Shown in pieces: positions 21,207 through 31,296 of a DNA stretch of 37,585 nt. Each line of letters begins with the position of its first letter. Position 1 is the stretch's first letter. The stretch lies in assembly GCA_015501055.1 (NCBI GenBank), contig JADNYV010000336.1, positions 1 to 37,585 on the forward strand, given 5' to 3'. Source of the DNA: Mucidula mucida. Taxonomy: Eukaryota; Basidiomycota; Agaricomycetes; Agaricales; Physalacriaceae. A program made the position numbers and the translations under genes. The notes below the pieces were generated by a model. That model did not search any database. It saw only the letters and a program-made list of their open reading frames with translations, and had not been told where the DNA came from.

Positions 21207-22656
21207 ATGAGCACCACCTTCCTCGATGGCGCTGGCGGCATTACTCCCGTAAAACCAAAGTCTACTCAATCGCCCCTCGTCGGTTACGTTCGAATCCAAC
21301 ACCCAGGTTACCAGCCGCCCCGGTTGATCGCCATGCTGCCAGTCTATCGCTCGCCTTCGGGCATCGACGGCATCCCTTTCTCCTTCGTTCTCGATGCTGC
21401 TCAGATTCTAGCTAACAATCAGCCTGGCACTCTTCGCGTGTGCGGTACCCCTACCGACCTGACCGCGCCGGACAATCTCTCCCTCCTCCCGCCTGGTGAT
21501 TACGAATATCGAGTTACTACAGGAGAAGCGTACGCCGTCCAATGCCAATATCTCCGAATTCGGTTTCCAACATCTTTACCGCAGTCGCTACCCCATTTGT
21601 ACATCTTTTCGCGCCTGGAGTGTGCCCAGCGTCCTACCCGCTCATTGGGATATTACTGCAATGGGGGGTAAAGTTACCCCACCTATGATGGGTACAAATG
21701 CCAGCGAGAAGACAAAGACGGAAGACGGCCAGTGTTTAATGACGGGGGCTACAAGTCGTTTACAAAGCTGCCATATGGTTCCCAAGGCAGATGAACAGTG
21801 GGTGCGTTGCATAGTTGTTCTTCAAACCTCTTTTTATTCATCTAAACCTTTCACCAGTGGAACGACAACGATATGAACGTCAAAACGTTTGCTACCGAAG
21901 GGATCGACTCTTCCTCAAACCGCCTCACATTGCGTGCGGACCTCATCGGTCCAGGCATGGACGCTGCTGGATTTGTTATCATTTCGTACGGAGGGTCAGC
22001 GGTTTGCGTGTGCTTGAAAAGTGGTTTTGAGGATCTTGCATCCGAATATCAATTCCGCACTATGGAAATTCCTGCTCGTATTCATCCCTTTAACATGTAC
22101 GTAAGGCTTGCGTGGAATCTCTTTCGGATGTCGCACTCCCTCCTTCTTGGCCTCCAAAGCGCCAAGAACGTCGTGACTATCAAAGAGGAGACCACAACCA
22201 ACGCCCCACCCCCTGCTAAGCGCAAACATATTGGACAGCCTGGTGGCACTGGTGATGCCAGCGAAGGACTTTACGGGGGGGAGAGTGGAAATGATGGGCA
22301 TGACGACGATGCACCACATCTAACTGATGGCGGCGAGAGCTCAGAGGATGAGATACTGCATTCTCCTCCCTTGGATGTTTGGCGGTGGACGGAACATGAT
22401 CTCAAAGGGATGGAGAAACTGGACGCTACCCTCAGTACCCGCCCTCTCGGTAAGTTTCGCGCAATCTTACTTTCTTTGTCCGGACGCTTACAGTAGTCTT
22501 GCAGCACGCTATGAAGAGGCAACGGGTATGTACCCCGGATACTCACAGGCGATGCGTCTTGCGCAAAAGTATCGGCAGGAGCATCCCGAGGTCTCTGCGG
22601 TGGTGCACGCGCGGGTTGCTCGTGTGGGGGAGGATGACGACGAACAACAGCTTTGA
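21207..22656 (+). CDS. HNH-nuclease-like protein of basidiomycetes (one frame break)
   Basis: The start at 21207 gives a domain rich in IPF, PG and LPPGDYEYRV segments, common in a basidiomycete family of HNH-fold proteins of unknown role. After a frame change near 21513-21540 the frame continues with YPICTSFRAWSVPSVLPAHW. It then shows an HNH-like core: GQCLMTGATSRLQSCHMVPKADEQW (Cys-x2-T-G..HxVPKA), then an intron at 21802-21857, then SSSNRLTLRADL. A second intron (22450-22504) leads to ARYEEATGMYPGYSQAM and an acidic end at 22656. The residue after ADL is Ile where relatives usually carry His, so nuclease activity is doubtful. The frame change is not explained by a normal intron, so the gene may be broken. 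It lies between the two copies of the seven-TM/p24 unit. Confidence 0.6.
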
Positions 22657-22880
22657 GTGTGAGCTGAGGCCTTAGTTGGAGACTATCAATATGAACGGTT
22701 TTGTTTTCTTGCGAAATCGAGTCGTTTTGTTGTGCAGACTAAATTCTAGTGCGTGCGCTGTCTTCTCCGAGAGTGTCTGTCGGGGCATCAGCACGGACCT
22801 TGCACCCAAAGGTGGTCTATGAGGTCCTCGCCAAACAGGAGTTGGACACGAGCTAAAGGATCACATTTTAGGTGTCTTTT

Positions 22881-23275
22881 CGAGATCTTCATTGAATCGG
22901 CCGCCATTGCTCTTCTTCTTATGTAGGGATACCAGTTTAGACTGGTGCGAAGCTCACAGCTGCCTACTCATACCTTCTTCAAGCGTCACCGTACGTACTC
23001 ATGAATTGGTATTCACTGACTCCCAGGGTATGCGCCCACTTTCATCATCGCTGGTGTCGTGGCTGAGAAATCGCGTTCCGCCGCCTCATGGACGCGCGCA
23101 TCCACATAAGGAGGAATGTTCTTTCTACCACAGAGTTTTTACTGCGCCGCACCACAGCACGTAAACAACGACCACGAACGCCGGATAGTAGGCGTTAGCG
23201 AACATCGATCTGGAAGTGCAGGTCATAGAGGAACATGGAGGAGATGGAGTAAACAATAGTCAGAAGCAGAGGTTG
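22881..23275 (+). pseudogene. Decayed 3' part of the seven-TM gene (second copy)
   Basis: Aligns with the second half of the gene at 18897. GAGATCTTCATTGAATCGGC corresponds to the helix-6 exon, and GGTATGCGCCCACTTTCATC, directly after CTCCCAG, corresponds to the last exon start (G-I-A-P-T-L-I). TCATGGACGCGCGCATCC follows, and the tail contains GAGGAACATGGAGGAGA. Helices 1-5 are absent and the remaining frame is broken by indels. Its offset of about 3.15 kb from the intact gene equals the offset between the two p24 copies, so both belong to one duplicated block. Confidence 0.8.
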
Positions 23276-23733
23276 AGGTGCGGCAGTGCGGTTCTGGCCA
23301 TGGTGATTGAGCAAAATGCAATGCTCTTTCCTTTACCTGTAGCTTGGTAGTCCTATTCCTAGAATTCGATGCATCTTTTTAAAATCTTGAGGCATCTGAA
23401 GTTTCGGCGCGTAACAACTGTTAGACGTGTCTATCGTATGCTCGCCCATCGAAGAAACCGCCAGTGCGCCAAAATAGGAGAAACCAGTCATATCGTCATA
23501 CGAAGGTACAGAGGTGTGGTTTACAATGTAGAGTTCAAGATATATTTCCGCCTTAGAAATCGAACTAACCCCGTGTCGCTCAACGATAACTAGGATGAGA
23601 TGATATGGGCAATTCTGTGAGCATATGCCAGTGTGTCCCGGTTCGCGGTGCTAAATCTTTAGTTGGTGGCAGGAGGAAGAGGACTATCGCTCCCAAAAAG
23701 GCAATTATCACTTTCCCTCTCTCCACGACTTTC
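23276..23733. other. Intergenic region, seven-TM relic to p24
   Basis: No gene; contains decayed counterparts of the 20152-20550 spacer and the upstream region of the p24 gene. An open frame from 23605 runs in phase into the p24 start, but its extra N-terminus is basic and unlike a signal peptide, so the Met at 23734 is preferred. Confidence 0.5.
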
Positions 23734-24586
23734 ATGATGCGCCTCGCGACAGGCTGCCTAATCCTCTCCACACTCTTATCTCTCGTCTCCGGCTCAGCGC
23801 TCACAACACCCATCGCCGCCAACGAGCGGCTTTGCTTCTACGCCGACGTCGACAAGGCCGGGGAGAAAATTGGCGTACGTGTTTAGTTATACTCGCCTGC
23901 CCTCCCCCCCACTCACCTTTTGTCGGCGTAGTTCTACTTTGCAGTCCAATCCGGGGGCTCATTCGACATTGACTACACAGTCACAGCACCGTCATCCAAA
24001 GTCCTGCTAGACGGGACGCGCGAGCGGCAGGGCGACTACGTCCTGACGGCCAACGAAGTCGGTGAATATGCGTTCTGCTTCGAGAACGATATGAGCACGA
24101 TATCGGGGAAGCTTATTGATTTCGATATCATGGTGGAGAGCGAGCCGCGGAGGGAGGCACCGGCAAAGCCAGGCCAGATTAGCGAACAGACGAGCTCGTT
24201 GGAGGAGAGTGTGTTTAGGCTGAATGGCATGTTGATGAACGTGAAGCGGCAGCAGAAGAAGTGAGTTGATCATCCCTTTATCTCTCAGAGGTCGGTTTAG
24301 TGACTGCGGTTTAGCTTCCATACGAAAGAGAGGCGCGGTTTCGATGTTGTGCAGAGTACACAAAAGTGCGTTCCCATTTGTTCAGTGTCGTGTCGTAACC
24401 GACTGATTTCACTTGGCTAGTAAACTTTTTTGGTACGCCGTACTAGAGACGATAGGTGTCATCGGGATGGCCATGTAGGTATTCTTTCCATCAATTCTCC
24501 TTCGCCGCTTACGCCCCATTCCTAGGTTCCAGGTGTACGTTCTCCAAACATTCTTCACGAAGACTGGACGACGGTACAAGGTGTAG
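23734..24586 (+). CDS. p24 family (EMP24/GP25L/Erp) cargo receptor
   Basis: Five exons (23734-23874, 23932-24260, 24315-24365, 24421-24474, 24526-24586) splice in frame to 211 residues, the normal p24 length. A signal peptide (MMRLATGCLILSTLLSLVSGSA) precedes a GOLD domain with NERLCFYADVDKAG and FCFEND, whose two cysteines can pair. A heptad region (QISEQTSSLEESVFRLNGML) is followed by HTKER and one transmembrane helix (LFWYAVLETIGVIGMAM). The cytoplasmic tail, FQVYVLQTFFTKTGRRYKV, has the FF motif used for COPII binding and a basic end. p24 proteins cycle between ER and Golgi and help sort cargo such as GPI-anchored proteins. The choice among Erp subfamilies is not certain. The start uses the first of two adjacent Met codons. 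A dead copy lies at 20551. Confidence 0.9.
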
Positions 24587-24719
24587 CTACTCGTTTGCTG
24601 TACTCAGGACCTTTGGACTTTTGCTGGAAATCTACCTTTATTTTTCGTCCAGACGCGCGATTGAACAAGAATATGGAACCACGTCAACATGCTTCTGTTA
24701 CTCATTTTCAAGCTTCGAT

Positions 24720-25020
24720 CGCGCAATGTTGGACGGTGTGGGAGCACAGATCCTCACCTGCCCCTTAGGTTTCGCCGACTGGACTCAACCAAATCTGCTT
24801 CGTATAACAGAGGCAACGTGGTGCGTCCGCGGAAAGACAGCCTCCACAACTCTGCGTTGATCCTATCACCCGACCGCAATGCTCCGTCGACGAAGACTGA
24901 ATGAAGGGGACTGGGCGATGTGACAAACTGATGGTGCAGCTTAACTCTACTATGCTGGTTAGCGCAGACTTCCACCGTTGGAAAAAAAACCAAAGATATC
25001 TCTACCCTCCTCGTTCAACC
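24720..25020 (+). pseudogene. Decayed fragment of dus1
   Basis: Nucleotide stretches match dus1 exon 5 in order. GGAGCACAGATCCTCACCTG corresponds to the AGAQILTC segment. GCGGAAAGACAGCCTCCACA corresponds to the AEGQLYNP segment, and ATGAAGGGGACTGGGCGAT to the KDGDWAK segment. TGCTGGTTAGCGCAG corresponds to CWLAQ, and an AGATATCTCT stretch to the start of the last intron. Large parts between are missing. At the AEGQ segment the fragment has one base more than the dus1 copy at 5946, exactly where that copy needs one. The fragment opens a second, collinear copy of the dus1-LPMO-secreted protein block. Confidence 0.8.
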
Positions 25021-25178
25021 ATTGCTTCTGTGCGTTTTGTTATTGGTCGTCTAATCTCACACCAATCTTTGTAGTCTCGTATTAGGTCGTCACTCCAGAT
25101 ATCCTCCAATCCAACCGAGGCTGTACCGCGCTCATCGCTACCTTCAGACCTTCGACAATAAAAGTCACTGGTACGCTG

Positions 25179-25660
25179 ATGCTCTTTAGCCGGATTTCTG
25201 ACATTACTGTCTCGGTTCGTGTCACCAATTTCCTAATGCCTTTTTTATTCAAGAAAGCAAATTGTGGGTGGGTTTCATTTTCCCCCTCCAGCCCTCGAAT
25301 TGATTTATGTTCGGCGGGGTAGATCGAGGAATGCTGTGACCAAGATCGACATGCTGATATCCATGTCTTACGCGTAGATTGGAAACGACGCGAGTGGCGG
25401 CGTTGTGCCTATGACTGTCGAGCTCACCGTGTAGATTGAAAACGATAAGATTGACGATTTCCGGCCTTATGAAGCGGTTGCGTGGGGTACTAGGTAGGCC
25501 CTGCGTTTCAATATCCAATCAGTACACCAAGAATTCACTAGCGCGTGTTTTGGCTCGAGGCTGTTCAACATCGTCGTTTTACGAAGTCGAGCACCTCGTT
25601 GCTCTAGCCAACATTTCTTCGGGACCGTCGCGTACTCCGTTTCTCTGTTGACTTGTGTTC
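25179..25660 (+). pseudogene. Decayed LPMO-like (AA16-like) fragment, fourth copy
   Basis: Follows the dus1 fragment at the same relative place as LPMO copy A follows dus1. Recognisable pieces: GATGCTCTTTAGCCGG (start), TAGATCGAGGAATGCTGTGA (IEDAV exon), TAGATTGGAAACGACG and GGCGTTGTGCCTATGACTGT (the NTRVYKVGDVVPMTVEL exon, also intron-flanked), and GCCAACATTTCTTCGGGACC (ANESLGPS exon). Frames are broken and the histidine motifs cannot be read. Even the spacer before it (25060-25175) resembles the spacer before copy A. Confidence 0.7.
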
Positions 25661-26339
25661 CGTCCGCGGGTAATAATACCGTTCAAAGCATGGTCCGTGT
25701 GACTGGGCACACACGCGTTGCTTTGTACCAACAATCGCCTAGATGCCATTCTTGTTCTTCTTCATACCGTTCCCATCGCAGTTTCGCGGTGGTACATGCG
25801 TCATCTAGACCTGACAACTGCTTATACTCTGTTCAATCTCCTGTTGGAGAATTAGGAATGCCCTATCCGAGGAACCCAACTGTTACATTCAACCGTGCAC
25901 GACGGCGAGCATCAATGCTCTCTGAATTATCTAAAGGTACCATTTCTATTCATGTTGTGTAAATTTAGACTCTTACAGGGCTGGACAGAAACTGTTTCCG
26001 ATGCAATGAACGTGCTCGGGACTTCATGCGTCATCAGGGGAATTCCAGTCCGACTAATGTTGACCGTTGAACGCCACATTCGTCGATGGTTAGTGGCACC
26101 GTCATGTCATGGCGATTTGAACATCGCATAAAATAGTTTCCAGAGACTAAGTCGTCGATTTTTAATTGCTGGCAAAGTCGACGAGAAATCATATGCATCC
26201 TACCGGCGTTTGACTCGGAGGTGCGGTATATTCTCCCCGTGCGGAGTGATATCTATAGACTGCAGGTTGACAGGTCACACACCACTTGCGACAGATGCGT
26301 ATCGGTCTGTGCTGCCCATCGCCTTGCCTAGTAATAGAG
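25661..26339. other. Spacer before the secreted-protein gene
   Basis: About 680 bp with no supportable gene. The frames at 25648-25962 and 25895-26131 have no domain, signal peptide or convincing splice sites. The segment probably contains further debris of the duplicated block. Confidence 0.4.
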
Positions 26340-26347
26340 TATAAAAT
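26340..26347 (+). promoter_or_regulatory. TATA box of the small secreted protein
   Basis: TATAAAAT lies 59 nt before the start codon at 26399; the pseudogene paralogue at 12258 keeps a similar box. Confidence 0.6.
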
Positions 26348-26398
26348 AAGCGCGAACTCGCACTAAATATCCACCCCCAGGTCTCTCTTCTGTTCAAG

Positions 26399-27192
26399 AT
26401 GTTCAAAGCCGCTATTATATTTGCCAGCGCCATCATGCCACTCATCCCATCCGTCTTCGGAGCCGCTGTCGTTGCTCGCGACCAAATTGACCCGCTGACC
26501 TGTGTCGGGGCGGCAAAATACATTGGGATCAGCGGCACCCTTTACTATAGTCCAGCCTGTGCTAACCTCGTGGGTTGACGTTTATAAGGACTCTGCATTG
26601 GCTTATTCACAAACATCACCTCTAGGAATTCGACTGTCTATCCACATTGAACACGACTGCCTCTACTGACTTGTGGTCTGTCCCAAGCTGCGTGGCGGGT
26701 GCGACGTGCAGTGGTGTTAGTCCCCTCCTACTTGGCCATGAACGTTGAGCAGTGCTGACGAGCCATTTCCAGACCTTGATGACTTTGGCACAATGCCAGA
26801 ACCCAGCCGTGTCCAAGCCGAACGCGCCTCATCTCAATTACAACGTGAGTACTTCCTGATAACGCAAGTCATGAAGTAAGACTTTCTCCTAGGTATACGC
26901 TTCAATCGTCGGCGACTGCGCCTGGCAGGAAGGCGGATGCCCCATCACGTCTCAGAATTACATTGATTTCTTCTACGGTCAGCTCACTGCTATCGGCTCG
27001 ACCGCTTGGCCTAGGTAAGCGCTTCCACGAATGTGCGGTAGATACTAGGAACTCACTCGGCTCGCCACCTGAAGCTCCGCTGAGGATGTTATCACTCATT
27101 ACTGGGACCCAATTAACGCGTGGACGAACACCGGAGCGACGATTCCTTACACCAACTTTGACGATTGGCTTCATTATGCCCCGGGACTGTAA
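26399..27192 (+). CDS. Small secreted eight-cysteine protein, function unknown
   Basis: Five exons (26399-26569, 26626-26715, 26773-26844, 26893-27014, 27075-27192) splice in frame to 190 residues. A signal peptide (MFKAAIIFASAIMPLIPSVFG) is followed by a mature chain with exactly eight cysteines (35, 54, 61, 79, 85, 95, 120, 127), enough for four disulfides. The C-terminal half has none and is aromatic (HYWDPINAWTN, PYTNFDDWLHYAPG). I know of no assigned function; similar proteins ending in a TNF(D/N)DWLH motif recur in Agaricomycete secretomes (from memory). Size, secretion and cysteine content fit an effector-like or cell-surface protein, but that is inference. It is the living member of a pair whose other copy, at 11900-12258, is inverted and dead. 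It forms the 3' end of the decayed second dus1-LPMO block. Confidence 0.8.
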
Positions 27193-27239
27193 CGGGGCCT
27201 GGGGTTGATGCGCAGCTATTTCCTATAATCATCGTACTT

Positions 27240-28461
27240 TTACTTACAACTGTTCTTACTCTGTCTTTGTACACTGCTCTGTACTTCCATTTTCACCCCA
27301 ATGTCTGAGTAGATTTCAATCATGGAACTGTAGGAATCGAGAATCCATGTCGAGTGCTTTGTCAACGTGTCGATACACAATTCGAGGACAGCAGCGAAAC
27401 TGTCCTCCAACTTGCGCACGAGCCCTTCCCCATCTTTGCTCTCTACTTTGCCATGCACAAGAACATACTAGCGTGTCGGTAACATTTCTTGAACATGTCA
27501 TATCAAATTGAAGTTTTTTACACAGACATATCTCCCGCTTGATGTTACGCTCGTCAAACTGGCTGGACGCAATCCCGGCCGGAATGAAATCCTTCTCAAC
27601 AAGCACCCATACGCGACCCAACTTTCATCCCAAATGACTAGACGAGTCATCAGAATGAGACAGGAAGAATGAGCGGTAGCTACCTCAATAATCGCAATGA
27701 CCACACCAGCCGCAATGATCTTTACTGCAAGCCGTCCAATCATAGCCCGTGTCAACATCATTATAGGAAGGGCGAGAGCTGCCCGCGCCTGTCCTCGCTT
27801 TGCGCGGTTTACTTTTCTTCTTTTTCTTCTGTGCGGGCAGAGGTTTGGAGACAGGACTAGGGGAGCAACCGCCAGCAGGAGCGCAGTAGAGAACACGATA
27901 CCCAGCTTCCCCGAATATGTGCTTAAACGTCTGCTGGCGGTTGGTTATCCAGTGGATGAGAGGCAATGCCCCCTGCACCGTGGACACCCCGGTGATGATG
28001 AGTGAACCAGGTAGAATGCATTGGAGGAAATAGAAATAATCGACGAGGGCTGGGACGAGGGTCTCCAACGTGGCGTCACTTCTGGCGATGAGGTTTGACG
28101 CTTCTAGACGTGGGGTCCAGAGGGATATATTTGTGAGGTCGTTGATCCTTTGAGGGATGTAGAGAACGGAGGTCTTGGCGCCCTGGAGGCCCCGTAACAC
28201 AAACGCGACGCCGTCCTATGGACGTGAGCTGTCGAAAGTCGAAGGAAGAAATAGAATTATAATAACCTTTCTGTGGGACGCGGTCGTGATGTCCTGCCAG
28301 CTTCCGTATGTCAACAGACGGTCGATGATCTCAGTCTGGATGTACGGTTGCGCGCGGGTCCAGTGTTGCTCTCGCTGCGTGTCAGAACAGGTTTTATTGA
28401 GGCCAGTCCGGGAGAGCCAGCGAGTCAGGTGCGCTGGAGACAGGTCGAACTGGACTGACAT
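27240..28461 (-). CDS. Uncharacterised protein, probably multi-exon
   Basis: I do not recognise the family. Exon 1 (28461-28267) encodes MSVQFDLSPAHLTRWLSR... A 51-nt intron (GTTATT...CATAG) joins in phase to exon 2 at 28215 (DGVAFVLRGLQGAKTSVLYI...), a predicted alpha/beta stretch of about 130 residues ending in a lysine-rich segment. Further down, frames encoding a hydrophobic segment (LAVKIIAAGVVIAIIE), then GRVWVLVEKDFIPAG and then GKVESKDGEGLVRKLEDSF, together with intron-like GT..AG ends, suggest more exons to a stop at 27240. One frame change near 27800-27840, in an A-rich run, could not be resolved, so the exact splice pattern of the 3' half is uncertain. The hydrophobic segment may be a membrane anchor. 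The 3' part has a decayed copy at about 28690-28990. Confidence 0.55.
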
Positions 28462-28520
28462 CCTCGCTGATGGGGGATGTAGGTCAAGCTTCTGAGCCTC
28501 ACCATCACCGCGAGGCTCAA

Positions 28521-28528
28521 CTTATATA
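28521..28528 (-). promoter_or_regulatory. TATA box of the minus-strand gene
   Basis: TATATAAG on the minus strand, 60 nt upstream of the ATG at 28461. Confidence 0.5.
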
Positions 28529-28689
28529 GGCGTGTGAACAGATTGTTCCCACGTACACCGTTCTGGAATAGCCATCCTCAGGTGCGACCCTTTTCGTGGC
28601 GATCGGTGTACTATCTAAAGTTGAACGGCAGCATTTGCCATTACACAATGCACTGGCGCCTCTGTAAGTCGCGAAACAAAGCTTTATCT

Positions 28690-28990
28690 CGAACTAAGTA
28701 CACATGATAGAGCGACCGAATACAGTGCGTGTGAATGATAACTGTGTTACAAAAATGACCGACAAAGACACTATTGTACATTTTACGACTCCGCCTCTGT
28801 ACAGAATCATAGAACCCAGAGTCGATGTCCAGCGGCAACGACACCGGGACCAAACCTTGCTCTTTCTCCGGTGATACATGAGCATAAGTGACCTTGCTAA
28901 TTCCGCGCTCCTTTAGACAACCCGTCCCCGAGGACAACCCGTCGTGCCGCCTCGAAATACCTGCCTGAAAGGCAATAGCATGCCCTAGGG
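28690..28990 (-). pseudogene. Possible decayed partial copy of the 27240-28461 gene (3' part)
   Basis: Minus-strand sequence resembles the 3' exons of the neighbouring gene in the same order. TATGCTCATGTATC matches TATGTTCTTGTGCATG, and AGAAAGAGCAAGGTTTGGTC matches AGAGAGCAAAGATGGGGAAG. GACATCGACTCTGGGTTCTA matches GACATGGATTCTCGATTCCT. A hydrophobic IEDLTVVIGVLTAAM stretch lies upstream at about 29090-29040. Similarity is short and judged by eye. The remainder of 28991-29687 shows no gene except a possible upstream exon of the integrase-like gene (29446-29613). Confidence 0.4.
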
Positions 28991-29687
28991 ACACAGGGAG
29001 TGGACAGCTCAATGCCGTGATCGCCGAAGCATGCCCGGCATTGCGGCCGTGAGGACCCCGATTACCACTGTCAAATCCTCTATTATAATCGATGAATAAT
29101 AGAAAAAAGCTGTTTTTGGAATGTCAGGCGCCAAAACGCATTGCCGGGACCCAGATGTTGATAGCGGGAACTCAAGTAGTTTGCTGCACTGATAATGGTC
29201 CAAGCTCAAGGACCAAGAGTATCACTTTGGATGCATGTATGTTGGATGCGGCAAAGAATCTGAAGAAGCGTGGTGGTACTACCTTGTGCAATACACAGGC
29301 CAATGAGAGCTGACACGTCATCCGGCAAGTACCGCTCGAGGGTTCGAGTCTGAACAAGATGTTCCAACCATTTCCTGACATCGCCTCCGGCGCTTATGTA
29401 GCATATTTTTCAAGTATCAAATCAGCTCAATTAACATTGTTCTGAGTGTTGCAAGCCTCCACCATGGCCACGACACGCATGGCACTGTTTTTGTGGCTGT
29501 GCGTGTGGCCTTGGCAAGTTGTCATTGATCGTCGATCATTGGATTTGCGTCTCTTCTTCACCCATGTCGGCAACACATGGTGGCACCCCAAAGAGGAACC
29601 AACACCGCCCCATCCGTATGTATTGATCTCAGCAGTATGCTTGGTACCAGCCTAACTCGTCTTCTGTCTTATTATAGCACCCCGGGA

Positions 29688-31296
29688 TGAACTGGACAAA
29701 TACATCCGCTACTACTGGCATCTAGGACAGTCGGACAAGGACATCGCAAGTCATGTACTGGATCACTTCGAAGAAGGCATGTATGGCTGCAGGTAAGTTA
29801 AGTCCTGATTTCAAGCTTGGCACCCTTCTCATCTTCCAACTCCAGTGCCAAAACAGTGAAGCGCATTCGCGAAACCCTAGGTCTCGATTCCGCCCGCAAA
29901 CCCTCATATACTGCCGCCGATGTTGTCAATGTCTTTCAGGAAATCCGGAATACCTATCCCACTATGGGCGCTCGACAGATGGTGCATGAGTTTTGGCAGT
30001 CATACAATATAAAAGTAACTGAGTAAGTGCTTACAATCCTATCCTAGACTTCCTCGCTTTCTGAGTTCAGACAATAGAAAATATATCTTTCAGCTCATGA
30101 GGGAATACGAGCCTGAGGCCCTCAAAGCCCGAAGAGCCAAACACTTTAGGTGATGAGTCTACTACGGTGCTGGTGTCATGTAAGTCATCTCCATTGACCA
30201 GCACAATAAATGGAAGCACTTTGGTCTATACCTTCACTGTGGTGTTGACCCGTTCTCTGGGCGTCTTCACTGGGTGAAGATCTGGTGGACTAATCAAAAC
30301 CCGATTCTCATTGGTGGATATTATTTCGAGACTGCTCGTTCTCAAGGTGGTGAGTCAGCGCAAACTATCTTCAGTAGGAAGATCTCAAGATCTCAATCGT
30401 ATCTAGGTGTTCCTTTGAAGACGCAAGGCGATCCGGGCTCTGAGAATAATGTGCTCGCCAACGTTCATACAGAAATTCACCAAAGATTAGACCCATTGCT
30501 CGAAGGCTATCTCCAGCACAAAATCTGTCACCGGAAGCAGAACATCAAGCCCGAGATCACCTGGTCCGTCATTCGACATGGCTTTACTCCCGGGTTCGAA
30601 GAACATCTGGACACCGGTGTAGATGCTGGCCTCTATGATTACGCAGATCCTATGCACCGGTACCTACTTGTGTTGCATTCGCCCATTGTTTAAGGGTCTC
30701 ATTCATTTCATAGTCTTGTCTTTCGATGGCTGTCCATCCCTTGGCTGCAAGCCGAGCTTGATAAGTGGAGGACTAGCTTCAATAGTCGTCGCCGTCGCCA
30801 CTCTAAACACAAGGTTCTTCCCCAGGAGATACCCGACCTTGTTCACTGGAAGCCTGGAAGGTATGGATATAAGGATTTCACCGTTCCAGTCTCCACGGCT
30901 TTGTTCGATGAGATGGAGGAGAAGTGGTGTCCTCGAAGTGACCCTGTGTTTGAACTTGTTCCTCAGCTGTTTGCAACACAGATCACAGATTACTACCAGA
31001 GGCTAGGCTCTCTCCCTGTCTCCATCCATACCTTCTAGGACATATACTCGCGTCTTCTCGCCCAATTCCAAGCAGTTCCCGACAATGATCTCCAGCTATA
31101 CATCAATTCATTGGAGACTCACGAGGATGTTGCATTCATCAAGAACATCGAGAGGCTACCGGGTCAGAGAGATTGCCGTGACTGGGATCCACTTGTAGGG
31201 AATAGCGAGGACCGGCCTCCAGCAGTAGGCGAGGATCTGGAAGAAGAGCGCGAAGTTGCGCGAAGTTTGGCACCAGGTCTGGGCGCTGGACAAGAG
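29688..31296 (+). pseudogene. DDE-integrase-like gene of a fungal mobile family, 5' part (decayed, split by LTR element)
   Basis: Spliced segments give LDKYIRYYWHLGQSDKDIA, then AKTVKRIRETLGL and YPTMGARQMV, then ALKARRAKHF. An integrase core with D-D-E candidates follows: SIDQHNKWKHFGLYLHCGVD, then QGDPGSENN, then NIKPEITWSVIRHGFTPGF, then LVFRWLSIPWLQAELDKW. The order matches a dispersed Agaricomycete 'integrase core domain' protein family (known from memory, function unproven). Decay is visible as a double TGA at 30151-30156, TAA at 30181, TAG at 31036 and an out-of-phase splice near 30069. Introns of about 50-56 nt remain visible (for example about 30349-30405). The TGA codons lie where Arg CGA codons would fit, consistent with C-to-T change at CpG. 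The reading frame at 31296 continues after the retrotransposon at 37483. Confidence 0.7.

Noticed and set aside
29330..29370. GGTTCGAGTC resembling a tRNA T-arm/B-box
   Set aside because: No acceptor, D-arm or anticodon arm can be paired around it.
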